A stretch of DNA of 64,000 nt from Streptomyces sp. NBC_01294 (GTDB taxonomy: Bacteria > Actinomycetota > Actinomycetes > Streptomycetales > Streptomycetaceae). The notes beneath the pieces were generated by a model, which had not been told where the DNA came from, searched no databases, and saw only the letters and a list, made by a program, of their open reading frames with translations. Position numbers and translations under genes: made by a program. Positions 20,494 to 28,749 of the stretch are shown here, piece after piece; position 1 is the stretch's first letter; each line of letters begins with the position of its first letter. The stretch covers positions 2,607,001-2,671,000 of the forward strand of contig NZ_CP108423.1 of assembly GCF_035917235.1 (NCBI RefSeq). Direction: 5' to 3'.

Positions 20494-21798
20494 TTACTCC
20501 CCTTCAACACGCATGATGCTGGCGACACCGTGGACGGTGTCCAGCTTCCGCAGCGCCTCGACGGTCCCGGAGAGGGCGGCGTCGGGTGCGCGGTGAGTGA
20601 CGACGACGAGGGAGGCCTCTTTGCCGACCCCGTCAGGACGTCCTTGCTGCCTTACGGTGTCGATCGAGACCCCGTGCTCCGCGAAGGTCGTCGCCACCTG
20701 GGCGAGGACGCCCGGCTTGTCGGCCACATCAAGGCTGATGTGGTAGCGGGTGACGACGTCGCCCATGGGGCTGACCGGCAGCTGGGTGTACGCCGACTCA
20801 CCGGGCCCCGTTGACTCGGCGAGCTTGTTGCGGGCGACGGCGACGAGGTCGCCGAGGACCGCGGACGCGGTCGGAGCGCCGCCCGCGCCGGGCCCGTAGA
20901 ACATGAGCCGCCCGGCGGCCTCCGCCTCGACGAAGACGGCGTTGTACGCCTCGCGGACGGAGGAGAGCGGGTGGCTGAGCGGGATCATCGCCGGGTGCAC
21001 GCGGGCGGTGACGGACTCGCCGTCCGCGGCGCGCTCCAGGATGGCGAGGAGCTTGATGGTGCAGCCCATCCGCTTGGCGGAGGCGAAGTCGGCGGCGCTG
21101 ACCTCGGTCATGCCCTCGCGGTACACGTCGTCCAGGCGGACGCGGGTGTGGAAGGCGATGCCGGCCAGGATCGCGGCCTTGGCGGCGGCGTCGTAGCCCT
21201 CGACGTCGGCGGTCGGGTCGGCCTCGGCGTACCCGAGGGCGGTGGCCTCGTCGAGCGCCTCCTGGTACCCGGCGCCGGTGGAGTCCATCTTGTCGAGGAT
21301 GAAGTTCGTCGTGCCGTTGACGATGCCCATCACCCGGTTGATCTTGTCGCCCGCGAGGGACTCGCGCATCGGGCGGACCAGCGGGATGGCGCCGGCGACG
21401 GCGGCCTCGTAGTAGAGGTCCAGCCCGTGCTGCTCGGCGGCGGCGTGCAGCGCGGCGCCGTCCTGGGCGAGCAGCGCCTTGTTCGCGGAGACGACGGAGA
21501 TGCCGTTCTCGAAGGCGGTGGTGATGAGGGCGCGGGCCGGCTCGATGCCGCCGATGACCTCGATGGCGATGTCGATGTCGCCGCGTTTGAGCAGGGCGGT
21601 CGCATCAGTGGTGATCAGGGCCGGGTCGATGCCCTCGCGCACCTTGGAGGGGCGGCGCACGGCCACGCCGGCGAGCTCGACGGGCGCGCCGATCCTCTGC
21701 GTGAGGTCGTCGGCGTGCGTCGTCATGATGCGAGCCACTTCTGAGCCGACCACTCCACAGCCCAGCAGCGCCACCTTCAGCGGACGCGTACGCATCAT
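20494..21798 (-). CDS. hom: Homoserine dehydrogenase
   Basis: This NAD(P)H-dependent enzyme reduces aspartate semialdehyde to homoserine, the branch point from the lysine route. The protein has 434 residues. The Rossmann motif is [17 protein letters not shown], the catalytic domain holds [16 protein letters not shown] and the substrate loop [22 protein letters not shown]-terminal ACT domain (about residues 350-430, [19 protein letters not shown]) implies feedback control by threonine. Two adjacent ATG codons compete for the start; the first was used. It heads a hom-thrC operon. Confidence 0.96.
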   Translation of the reverse strand: MMRTRPLKVALLGCGVVGSEVARIMTTHADDLTQRIGAPVELAGVAVRRPSKVREGIDPALITTDATALLKRGDIDIAIEVIGGIEPARALITTAFENGISVVSANKALLAQDGAALHAAAEQHGLDLYYEAAVAGAIPLVRPMRESLAGDKINRVMGIVNGTTNFILDKMDSTGAGYQEALDEATALGYAEADPTADVEGYDAAAKAAILAGIAFHTRVRLDDVYREGMTEVSAADFASAKRMGCTIKLLAILERAADGESVTARVHPAMIPLSHPLSSVREAYNAVFVEAEAAGRLMFYGPGAGGAPTASAVLGDLVAVARNKLAESTGPGESAYTQLPVSPMGDVVTRYHISLDVADKPGVLAQVATTFAEHGVSIDTVRQQGRPDGVGKEASLVVVTHRAPDAALSGTVEALRKLDTVHGVASIMRVEGE

Positions 21799-21862
21799 TC
21801 GACCTACGCCTTTCGATCTTCCATCGTTACCCGCCGCGCGGTTTGCACGCCGGGTGGAACCA

Positions 21863-21911
21863 GTCTCACTCAATGGACAGCACTTTCCATCCTCGGTCCA
21901 TTGAGTGAGAC
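21863..21911 (-). terminator. Perfect 16-bp hairpin between lysA and hom
   Basis: GTCTCACTCAATGGAC (21863-21878) and GTCCATTGAGTGAGAC (21896-21911) pair perfectly around a 17-nt loop. It starts 10 nt after the lysA stop and lies 64 nt before the hom start. The likely role is lysA termination; an attenuation or operator role for hom cannot be excluded. Confidence 0.75.
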
Positions 21912-21921
21912 ACCTATTTCA

Positions 21922-23313
21922 TCATCCGACGTCGAGGCGCAGGAGATCTTCCTCCGTCTCGCGGCGGACGATCACTCGGGCCTGTCCGTCACGCACGGCG
22001 ACGACGGGCGGGCGGAGCGCGTGGTTGTAGTTGCTGGCCATGGAACGGCAGTACGCGCCGGTGGCGGGGACGGCGAGCAGGTCGCCGGGCGCCAGGTCGG
22101 CGGGCAGGAACGCGTCCTTCACGACGATGTCACCGCTCTCGCAGTGCTTGCCGACGACGCGCACGAGCATGGGCTCGGCGTCGGACGTGCGGGAGACGAG
22201 CGCGATGGAGTACTCGGCGTCGTACAGGGCCGTCCGGATGTTGTCGGACATCCCGCCGTCCACGCTCACGTAGGTCCGCAGGCCCTCCAGCGGCTTGATC
22301 GTCCCCACCTCGTACAGCGTGAACGCCGTCGGGCCGACGATGGCGCGGCCGGGCTCGACGGAGATCCGGGGGGCGCGCAGCCCGGCGCCCTCGCACTCCC
22401 GGGCCACGATCTCGGTGAGCGCCTTGGCGATCTCGTGCGGCTCGCGGGGGTCGTCGTTCGAGGTGTAGGCGATGCCGAGGCCGCCGCCGAGGTCGATCTC
22501 GGGCAGCTCGACGCCGTGCTCGTCGCGCACGGCGGCCAGCAGCCGCACGACGCGCTTGGCGGAGACCTCGAAGCCGGCCATGTCGAAGATCTGCGAGCCG
22601 ATGTGGGAGTGGACGCCGAGCAGCTCCAGCGAGTCGTGCCCGAGCGCGCGCCGCACGGCCTCGGCGGCGGACCCGTCCGCGACGGCGATCCCGAACTTCT
22701 GGTCCTCGTGGGCGGTGGCGATGAACTCGTGGGTGTGCGCCTCCACCCCGACCGTCACGCGGATCTGGACGGGCTGGCGCACGCCCAGCTCACGGGCGAT
22801 GTGCGCGACGCGGGCGATCTCCTGGAACGAGTCGAGCACGATGCGCCCGACCCCGGCCTCGATGGCCCTGCGGATCTCGCCTTCGGACTTGTTGTTGCCG
22901 TGGAATGCGATCCGGTCGGCGGGCATCCCGGCGGCGAGGGCGGTACCCAGCTCCCCGCCGGAGCACACGTCGACGTTCAGCCCCTCTTCCTTCAGCCACT
23001 TCACGACGGCCTTGGAGAGGAACGCCTTCCCGGCGTAGAAGACATCGGCGTCCTTGCCGAAGGCGTGCGCCCAGGCCCGGCACCGCGCCCGGAAGTCCTC
23101 TTCGTCCAGGAAGTACGCGGGCGTTCCGAACTCCTCGGCGAGCCTGGTGACTTCGATGCCGCCCACGCTCACGACGCCCTCACTGTCGCGCGTGACGGTC
23201 CGGGCCCAGACCTTCTCGTCCAGGACGTTCAGGTCGGCTGCCGGCGGGGAGTAGTGCCCCTCGGGCAGGACGTCGGCGTGGCGGGGTCCGGCGGGGTGCG
23301 CGGAACGGCTCAT
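21922..23313 (-). CDS. lysA: Diaminopimelate decarboxylase
   Basis: LysA decarboxylates meso-diaminopimelate to lysine, the last step of that pathway. The protein has 463 residues and is a fold-type III PLP enzyme with an N-terminal TIM barrel and C-terminal beta domain. The PLP lysine is in ADVFYAGKAFLSK, the phosphate-binding glycines in EIDLGGGLGIAY, and the substrate residues in VGKHCESGDIV and ATGAYCRSMASNYN. It lies 19 nt after nrtL, so the two are probably co-transcribed. Confidence 0.96.
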   Translation of the reverse strand: MSRSAHPAGPRHADVLPEGHYSPPAADLNVLDEKVWARTVTRDSEGVVSVGGIEVTRLAEEFGTPAYFLDEEDFRARCRAWAHAFGKDADVFYAGKAFLSKAVVKWLKEEGLNVDVCSGGELGTALAAGMPADRIAFHGNNKSEGEIRRAIEAGVGRIVLDSFQEIARVAHIARELGVRQPVQIRVTVGVEAHTHEFIATAHEDQKFGIAVADGSAAEAVRRALGHDSLELLGVHSHIGSQIFDMAGFEVSAKRVVRLLAAVRDEHGVELPEIDLGGGLGIAYTSNDDPREPHEIAKALTEIVARECEGAGLRAPRISVEPGRAIVGPTAFTLYEVGTIKPLEGLRTYVSVDGGMSDNIRTALYDAEYSIALVSRTSDAEPMLVRVVGKHCESGDIVVKDAFLPADLAPGDLLAVPATGAYCRSMASNYNHALRPPVVAVRDGQARVIVRRETEEDLLRLDVG

Positions 23314-23332
23314 CGGTATCTCTCTTTGCAGG

Positions 23333-24283
23333 TCACAGGCGTGTCGGTGCGTCTATGCCGAGCAGGGACAGGCCGCCGGCCAGCACCGTCCCGGCGGCTT
23401 CGGCAAGAGCCAGCCGGGCACGGTGGGCGGCCGAGGGTTTCTCGTCCCCCTGGGGCAGTACGCGGTACTGGAAGTCGAGGAGCGCGTCGGCGAGCTCCAC
23501 GAGATGCCGGACGAGCCGCTCGGGCGCACGGTGGTGCGCGGCGGCTTCGAGAACGAGGGGGTGGTCGGCGAGGACCCGCAGCAGCGCGGGCGCGTCGACC
23601 TCGCCCGCTTCCGGGTGAAAGCCCAGCCGCGCGGCATTGCGTACGAGGGCGCAGGCGCGGTCATGGGCGTACCGCACCCGGAAGAACTCACTGGCCTCGC
23701 CCTGCAGGAGCAGGGTGTCGGGGAACACGGGGGTCTCGCGCGCGGGGACGGTGAGCACGGCCCAGGCCGCGGCACCGGCCCCGTAGCGCGCCACGACGTC
23801 ACCGTCCCGCTGGGCGACGGGCGCGATGTTCTGGATGTACGGGAGGGAGGGAAGCCCCTGAACGGCCTCGATCCGCGCAACGGCCTGCCGCACGAGGCGC
23901 GCGCGCAGCTCGCCGGACACCGCGACGTCGGCGGCGAGGCCGCGGAGCGGGTAGCGGCCGGCCCGCACGGCACAAACAATCTGCACAGCAGATGCGGGGT
24001 CCAACACAAAATTCAAAAACCCGGCGCCGGTGATCTCGACGCGCTCGATCCCGGGCTCGCCGGCCAGTCGGCGGGCCAGCACGTCGGCGACCTCGGCCGG
24101 GCGCCGTCCGGCACTCTTCGCGATCTGGAAGGCGACGGGGGTGGCGTACTCCCCCACGCCACCGGGCCGCGTCCGCTCGACGACGACACGCTGCGGCACG
24201 GCCCCTTCCCCTGACAGTTCCCCGTCCTCGACGGCGCAGCGCACGGCGCGTACGACGCAACGGGAGAGGTCTGCGGGGGTCAC
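23333..24283 (-). CDS. nrtL: ArgS-related anticodon-binding protein NrtL
   Basis: This 316-residue protein resembles two separate parts of arginyl-tRNA synthetase. The N-terminal ~100 residues match the ArgS additional domain (ATPVAFQIAKSAGRRPAEVA, then IERVEITGAGFLNFVLDP). The C-terminal part matches the DALR anticodon-binding domain (VELADALLDFQYRVLPQGDE, then RLALAEAAGTVLAGGLSLLG). The catalytic Rossmann core with HIGH and KMSKS is missing, so it cannot charge tRNA. A role in binding tRNA-Arg is inferred. It is upstream of lysA, and a tRNA-Arg gene lies 720 bp away. Confidence 0.8.
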   Translation of the reverse strand: MTPADLSRCVVRAVRCAVEDGELSGEGAVPQRVVVERTRPGGVGEYATPVAFQIAKSAGRRPAEVADVLARRLAGEPGIERVEITGAGFLNFVLDPASAVQIVCAVRAGRYPLRGLAADVAVSGELRARLVRQAVARIEAVQGLPSLPYIQNIAPVAQRDGDVVARYGAGAAAWAVLTVPARETPVFPDTLLLQGEASEFFRVRYAHDRACALVRNAARLGFHPEAGEVDAPALLRVLADHPLVLEAAAHHRAPERLVRHLVELADALLDFQYRVLPQGDEKPSAAHRARLALAEAAGTVLAGGLSLLGIDAPTRL

Positions 24284-24425
24284 GGGACCAGCCTAGGGGA
24301 GACCCCCCGCCATCACGCGAAGGGTTTCGCCATGTGAACAGCGCACACGCGCACGAAGGCGCGGCGGGCACACGCGCAAAGGCAAAGGGGGTGCAGAGCG
24401 CGCCAAGCGTCTCGGGGGGCGGGTG

Positions 24426-24848
24426 TCACCTCCCCCTCCCGGCGGGCGCCCCTTTTCTCCCGTCACGCCGGTCCTTGCGCTCGACCAGCCGCCGCACGAC
24501 CCGTACCAGCTCGGCGGGCTCGAAGGGCTTCGCGAGGAAGGCATCCACCCCGGCCGTGATCCCGGCCTCCACCTCCTGCTGCGTGCAGGCACTGACGATG
24601 GCCAGGGGCACGTCCCTGGTCCGCGGATCGGCCCGCAACTGCGCGGCGGCCCCGAACCCGTCCAGCCGGGGCATGACCACATCAAGGGTGATCACATCGG
24701 GAGCCACACGGTGCACGACGTCCAGACACTCGGCACCATCGTTCGCGGTCACGACCTCGAAGCCCTCCAGCTCGAGATTGACCTTGATCAGCTGCCGGAT
24801 GACCTTGTTGTCGTCGACAACAAGCACCCGGCCTGAGACGCCTGGCAC
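24426..24848 (-). CDS. Orphan response regulator (receiver domain only)
   Basis: This is a 140-residue single receiver domain with no output domain. Phosphoacceptor and acidic pocket are visible: VVDDNKVIRQL, ITLDVVMPRLDG (acceptor Asp), and the Lys in FLAKPFEPAELV. A short basic tail (RKDRRDGRKGAPAGRGR) follows. The start used is GTG giving MPGVSGRVLVVDDN; an upstream extension of 43 codons lacks support. No histidine kinase is adjacent, so its partner is unknown. Such stand-alone receivers often act by protein-protein contact. Confidence 0.88.
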   Translation of the reverse strand: MPGVSGRVLVVDDNKVIRQLIKVNLELEGFEVVTANDGAECLDVVHRVAPDVITLDVVMPRLDGFGAAAQLRADPRTRDVPLAIVSACTQQEVEAGITAGVDAFLAKPFEPAELVRVVRRLVERKDRRDGRKGAPAGRGR

Positions 24849-25002
24849 AACTCGAGAGTAGGTCGAGCCGAGCCCCCGCGTCCGGGTTTTTGCCACTTCC
24901 ACCCCCTGCGGGCGACCCACCCCCTCCTCCCCCGGAAACAGGTTCCTGATCACCCCGAGGAAGCTGGTAGTGTTCAACCCGTCGCCGCACAGCGAACGAC
25001 GC

Positions 25003-25074
25003 GCCCCCGTAGCTCAGGGGATAGAGCAACGGCCTCCGGAGCCGTGTGCGCAGGTTCGAATCCTGCCGGGGGCA
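25003..25074 (+). tRNA. tRNA-Arg (anticodon CCG)
   Basis: The 72-nt cloverleaf is complete. Acceptor GCCCCCG pairs with CGGGGGC, the D arm is GCTCAGGGGATAGAGC, the anticodon stem ACGGC/GCCGT holds loop CTCCGGA, the T arm is CAGGTTCGAATCCTG, and the discriminator is A. The anticodon CCG reads CGG. CCA is not encoded. The 3' part (25030-25076) is duplicated at 42456-42502, marking it as an integration site. Confidence 0.97.
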
Positions 25075-25076
25075 CT
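25030..25076 (+). repeat. attL: 47-bp direct repeat at tRNA 3' end
   Basis: Identical over 47 bp to 42456-42502. It begins in the anticodon stem and runs 2 nt past the discriminator base, the usual crossover region for tyrosine recombinases. Confidence 0.92.
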
Positions 25077-25094
25077 TCGCAGGAAGTGCCAAAG

Positions 25095-25140
25095 AGACCC
25101 TCCAAACAGTGTCATTACTGTTCGGAGGGTCTTCTTGTGT
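25095..25140 (+). terminator. Intrinsic terminator after tRNA-Arg
   Basis: AGACCCTCC-A-AACAG (25095-25109) pairs with CTGTT-C-GGAGGGTCT (25118-25132) across an 8-nt loop, then a T-rich run CTTGTGT. It lies on the island side of attL, so the island supplies the tRNA terminator. Confidence 0.85.
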
Positions 25141-25188
25141 TTCGCACCATGGATACCCGCAGACCAGCATTCGGGGGGGACCGACACC

Positions 25189-28100
25189 GTGGACGACAGA
25201 CTCCGCGACTTCGCGAAGGGATCACCGAACTTCGGGGTCCTCTACCAGCATCAGCCGCTGCTCTCTCTTTACGGCGCTTCGGCGGAAGCCACGGTATTCA
25301 CTCACCCGAACTCGTCCCTGGTCCAGGCCGGCCAGTTCGGTGAGGTCCTCGCCGAGGAGCTGATCACCCGCATCGGTATGCGGATCGAGGGCGACCGGCA
25401 GGTCGACCGGCTGACCGCGCTGACGCGCGCCGGCGTACTCGTCCCCGAGATCCGTGACGACTTCGACCGGCTGCGCCGCGACCGGAACAAGGCCGCGCAC
25501 AGCCACCTGTTCGACACGGCACGGGCCCTGGCCGCCGTACGCGTCTGCTACAAACTCGGCCTCTGGTTCCACGACGCCATCGAGGGGCGGCGGACGGTCG
25601 CGGAGTTCGTACCGCCCACCGATCCCGGTGACAGCGCACAGGTCACGGACCCGGCCGAGCTGGCCGAGCTGCGGGAGGCCCTCGACGGCCACCGTCAAGC
25701 CCTCACCCAGGCCCGGACCCGGCTCGCCGAGTCCAGCGACGCTCTCGAAGCCGAGCGCAAGGCGCGGGCCGAGGCCGAGCACCTCATCGCCAGCGCCGAC
25801 GCGAACAAGAGCGAGCTGCTGGCCCGCGTCGAGCAGCTGACCTCGCAGATCGATGAGCTGCGCACCACTCAGCAGACGAAGTACGAGGCTGCCCGTCAGC
25901 AGCCCCGGCAGGTGGACGCCAAGCGCCGCGAGGCGATCATCCACCGTGCGCAGCGGCCGGCCCCGCTCAATGAGGTGCAGGCCCGCGACGCCATCGACGG
26001 GATGCTGCGCGCGTCCGGCTGGGTCGTGCAGGACCGCGACCAGGTCAACCCGGAGGCGGGTCAGGGCGTGGCGGTCCGCGAGTTCACCCTCGCGACCGGC
26101 CGCGCGGACTACGTCCTGTACGTCGACGGGCACATCGTGGGCGTGGTCGAGGCCAAGCGCGAGGGCGACCACCTGTCCAGCGCCGTCGAGCAGAACGACC
26201 GTTACGCGTCCGGAGTCCTGAAGGAGCACCGCCTCGCGGTCTGGCGCGAGGCGGAGCCCTTCGCGTTCCGGTACGCGACGACCGGCACCGAGACGTACTT
26301 CATCAACCGCCTCGACCCCGACGCCCGCTCCCGCGAGGTCTTCTCGTTCCACCGGCCGGAGACGGTGGCCGCGTGGATGCGGCGTGCCGAGGAGACACCG
26401 GGCGCCCTCACGTTCCGTGCGGCTCTGCGTCAGCTGCCGGTACTGGAGGCCAACGGCCTGCGCCTCGCCCAGATCGACGCGATCACCGGTCTGGAGAAGT
26501 CCCTGGGCGAGGACCGCGCGCGGGCGTTGATCCAGATGGCGACGGGCGCGGGCAAGACCTTCACAGCCGTGGCGCAGACGTACCGACTGCTCAAGCACGC
26601 CAAGGCGCGCCGGGTCCTGTTCCTCGTGGACCGCAACAACCTGGGCAGGCAGGCGTACGACGAGTTCCGGAAGTTCACGACGCCCGACGACGGCCGCAAG
26701 CTCTCCGACATCTACAACGTCGACCGCCTGGGCGCCGCCGGACTCCAGGACACCTCGTCGGTCACCATCTGCACGATCCAGAAGATGTACTCGCTCCTGC
26801 GCGGGGAAACCCTCGCCGAGGACGAGCAGGCGGACGAGGCCGCGGACAGCGAGGCGTACGAGGACACGTACGCGACCGACCTGCCGATCGACGTCTCCTA
26901 CAACCCCGATGTGCCGATCGAGTCCTTCGACCTGATCATCGTGGACGAGTGCCACCGGTCGATCTACGGCCTGTGGCGGGGCGTCCTGGAGTACTTCGAC
27001 GCGCATCTCGTCGGTCTGACCGCCACGCCCACGCTCCAGACCCTCGGCTTCTTCGGCCGCAACCTGGTCTCCGAGTACACCTATCCGCAGGCGGTCGCGG
27101 ACGGGGTGAACGTCGACTTCGACGTCGTACGGATGCGGACCGACCTGCGCGAGAACGGCGGCGCGAAGATCGAGTCGGGTACGACGGTACGGATCAAGGA
27201 CCGTAAGACCCGGCGGCAGCGCTACCAGGAGCTGGACGACGACTTCACGTACACGATCGGGCAGATCGGCCGGTCGGTGGTCACGGTGGACGAGATCCGG
27301 GCGGTCCTGACGGCGTATCGGGACAACTGGCAGCGCTGGTTCCCAGGGCGTAGCGAACTCCCCAAGACCCTGATCTTCGCGGTCGGCGAGGACCACGCCG
27401 AGGACGTCCTGGCCCAGGTCAAGGAGATCTTCGGGCGTGGGGACGACTTCGCCAAGAAGATCACGTACAAGAGTCGCCAGGCTGGCGAGGACCCGGACGA
27501 GCTGATCCGCGCGCTGCGGACCTCGCCCCGGATGCGGGTCGCCGTGACCGTCGACATGATCGCGACGGGTACGGACGTGAAGGCCCTGGAGTGTGTCATC
27601 TTCCTGCGCGAGGTGCGCAGCGCGGTGCTCTTCGAGCAGATGAAGGGGCGCGGCGCCCGGACCATCGACGCGACGGAGCTCCAGGAGGTCACGCCGGACG
27701 CGGACGCGTCGGTGCGCAAGGACCGCTTCGTGCTCGTGGACGCGGTGGGCGTGACGGACTCGCCGCTGGTGGACGCCCGCCCGCTGGTTCCGGCGGGTGA
27801 GCGCCAGGTGTCGCTGGCCAAGTTGCTCGACAAGGCCGGTACGAAGTCCATCAGCGCGAACGAGGCCGAGATCCTGGCGGGCCGGCTGGCGCGCCTGAAC
27901 CAGCAGCTGACGACGGAGGAGCGCGACCAGCTGACGCGGGCTGCGGGCGGGCAGACGCTGTCCGAGATCGCGGGGGCGATCGTCAAAGCAGTGGACCCGG
28001 ACCGGCAGGAGCGCGCGCTGGACGAGGGCGGCCAGGCGGCTGCGCGCGCGCTGATCGAGAACGCGATCGCGCCGCTGACGGAGCGGCCCGAGCTGCGTCG

Positions 28101-28749
28101 GCACATCATCGAGATCCGGCGGGACAAGGACTACGTCTTCGACGAGTTCACGCCCGTCGCGGTGACGGATCTGAACAAGATCCCGCGCGAGGAGCGGGCG
28201 AAGGAGCAGGTCGACCGCTGGAGCCGGCTCCTGAAGGAGGAGCGCGACCGCATCGCGGCGGTCAGCATCGCCCTGACGAGCCCGCGATCGGTCTCGCCTG
28301 CGGAAACGTACGCGGCGCTCCAGGAACTGGCGCTGGAGATCCGCCGCCCGCACTTCGCGTGGACCCCGAAGGTCCTGTGGACGTATTACGAGGACTTGGG
28401 CGCGGCGGCGCACTCCCCCGGCCGTGAGGCGGGCGTCCCGGATCTGATCTCCCTGATCCGGTACGAGCTGGGCGTGGACGAGGAGCTGCGGCCGTACCGG
28501 GAGACGGTGGAGGAGCGCTTCGAGGCGTGGCTGCTGAAGCAGAGCCAGGCCGGGGCGGAGTTCTCGGAGGAGCAGCTGTGGTGGCTGCGGTCCATACGGG
28601 ACGTGGTGGCGAGTGATGTCGGCATCAGTACCAAGGAGTTCAACGCGGAGCCCTTCAAGGGGAAGGGCGGGGGGCGCGGTTTCCAGCACGCTTTCCCGGG
28701 GCGGGACGTCCGGTCTCTGTTGAGTGAGTTGAATCGAGAATTGGCTTGA
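25189..28749 (+). CDS. hsdR: Type I restriction enzyme, R (translocase/nuclease) subunit with N-terminal HEPN-like DUF4145 domain
   Basis: HsdR cleaves DNA after ATP-driven translocation in complex with HsdM and HsdS. The protein has 1186 residues from a GTG (GTG-GAC-GAC) with GGGGGGGA 8 nt upstream. Order: DUF4145-like domain (about 1-140) with HEPN-type R99-N-K-A-A-H104; coiled coil (about 160-245); PD-(D/E)xK nuclease with D307 and E321-A-K323; DEAD-type motor with ATGAGKT (451-457), DECH (586-589) and TATPT; EcoEI-type C-terminal domain. The stop overlaps the hsdS start. The open frame extends 5' over the tRNA, but that part is not coding. Confidence 0.93.
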   Translation: MDDRLRDFAKGSPNFGVLYQHQPLLSLYGASAEATVFTHPNSSLVQAGQFGEVLAEELITRIGMRIEGDRQVDRLTALTRAGVLVPEIRDDFDRLRRDRNKAAHSHLFDTARALAAVRVCYKLGLWFHDAIEGRRTVAEFVPPTDPGDSAQVTDPAELAELREALDGHRQALTQARTRLAESSDALEAERKARAEAEHLIASADANKSELLARVEQLTSQIDELRTTQQTKYEAARQQPRQVDAKRREAIIHRAQRPAPLNEVQARDAIDGMLRASGWVVQDRDQVNPEAGQGVAVREFTLATGRADYVLYVDGHIVGVVEAKREGDHLSSAVEQNDRYASGVLKEHRLAVWREAEPFAFRYATTGTETYFINRLDPDARSREVFSFHRPETVAAWMRRAEETPGALTFRAALRQLPVLEANGLRLAQIDAITGLEKSLGEDRARALIQMATGAGKTFTAVAQTYRLLKHAKARRVLFLVDRNNLGRQAYDEFRKFTTPDDGRKLSDIYNVDRLGAAGLQDTSSVTICTIQKMYSLLRGETLAEDEQADEAADSEAYEDTYATDLPIDVSYNPDVPIESFDLIIVDECHRSIYGLWRGVLEYFDAHLVGLTATPTLQTLGFFGRNLVSEYTYPQAVADGVNVDFDVVRMRTDLRENGGAKIESGTTVRIKDRKTRRQRYQELDDDFTYTIGQIGRSVVTVDEIRAVLTAYRDNWQRWFPGRSELPKTLIFAVGEDHAEDVLAQVKEIFGRGDDFAKKITYKSRQAGEDPDELIRALRTSPRMRVAVTVDMIATGTDVKALECVIFLREVRSAVLFEQMKGRGARTIDATELQEVTPDADASVRKDRFVLVDAVGVTDSPLVDARPLVPAGERQVSLAKLLDKAGTKSISANEAEILAGRLARLNQQLTTEERDQLTRAAGGQTLSEIAGAIVKAVDPDRQERALDEGGQAAARALIENAIAPLTERPELRRHIIEIRRDKDYVFDEFTPVAVTDLNKIPREERAKEQVDRWSRLLKEERDRIAAVSIALTSPRSVSPAETYAALQELALEIRRPHFAWTPKVLWTYYEDLGAAAHSPGREAGVPDLISLIRYELGVDEELRPYRETVEERFEAWLLKQSQAGAEFSEEQLWWLRSIRDVVASDVGISTKEFNAEPFKGKGGGRGFQHAFPGRDVRSLLSELNRELA

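Noticed and set aside
24970..25188. 5' extension of the hsdR frame through the tRNA gene
   Set aside because: The extension covers the tRNA and its terminator; a GTG with a strong ribosome-binding site at 25189 is the real start.
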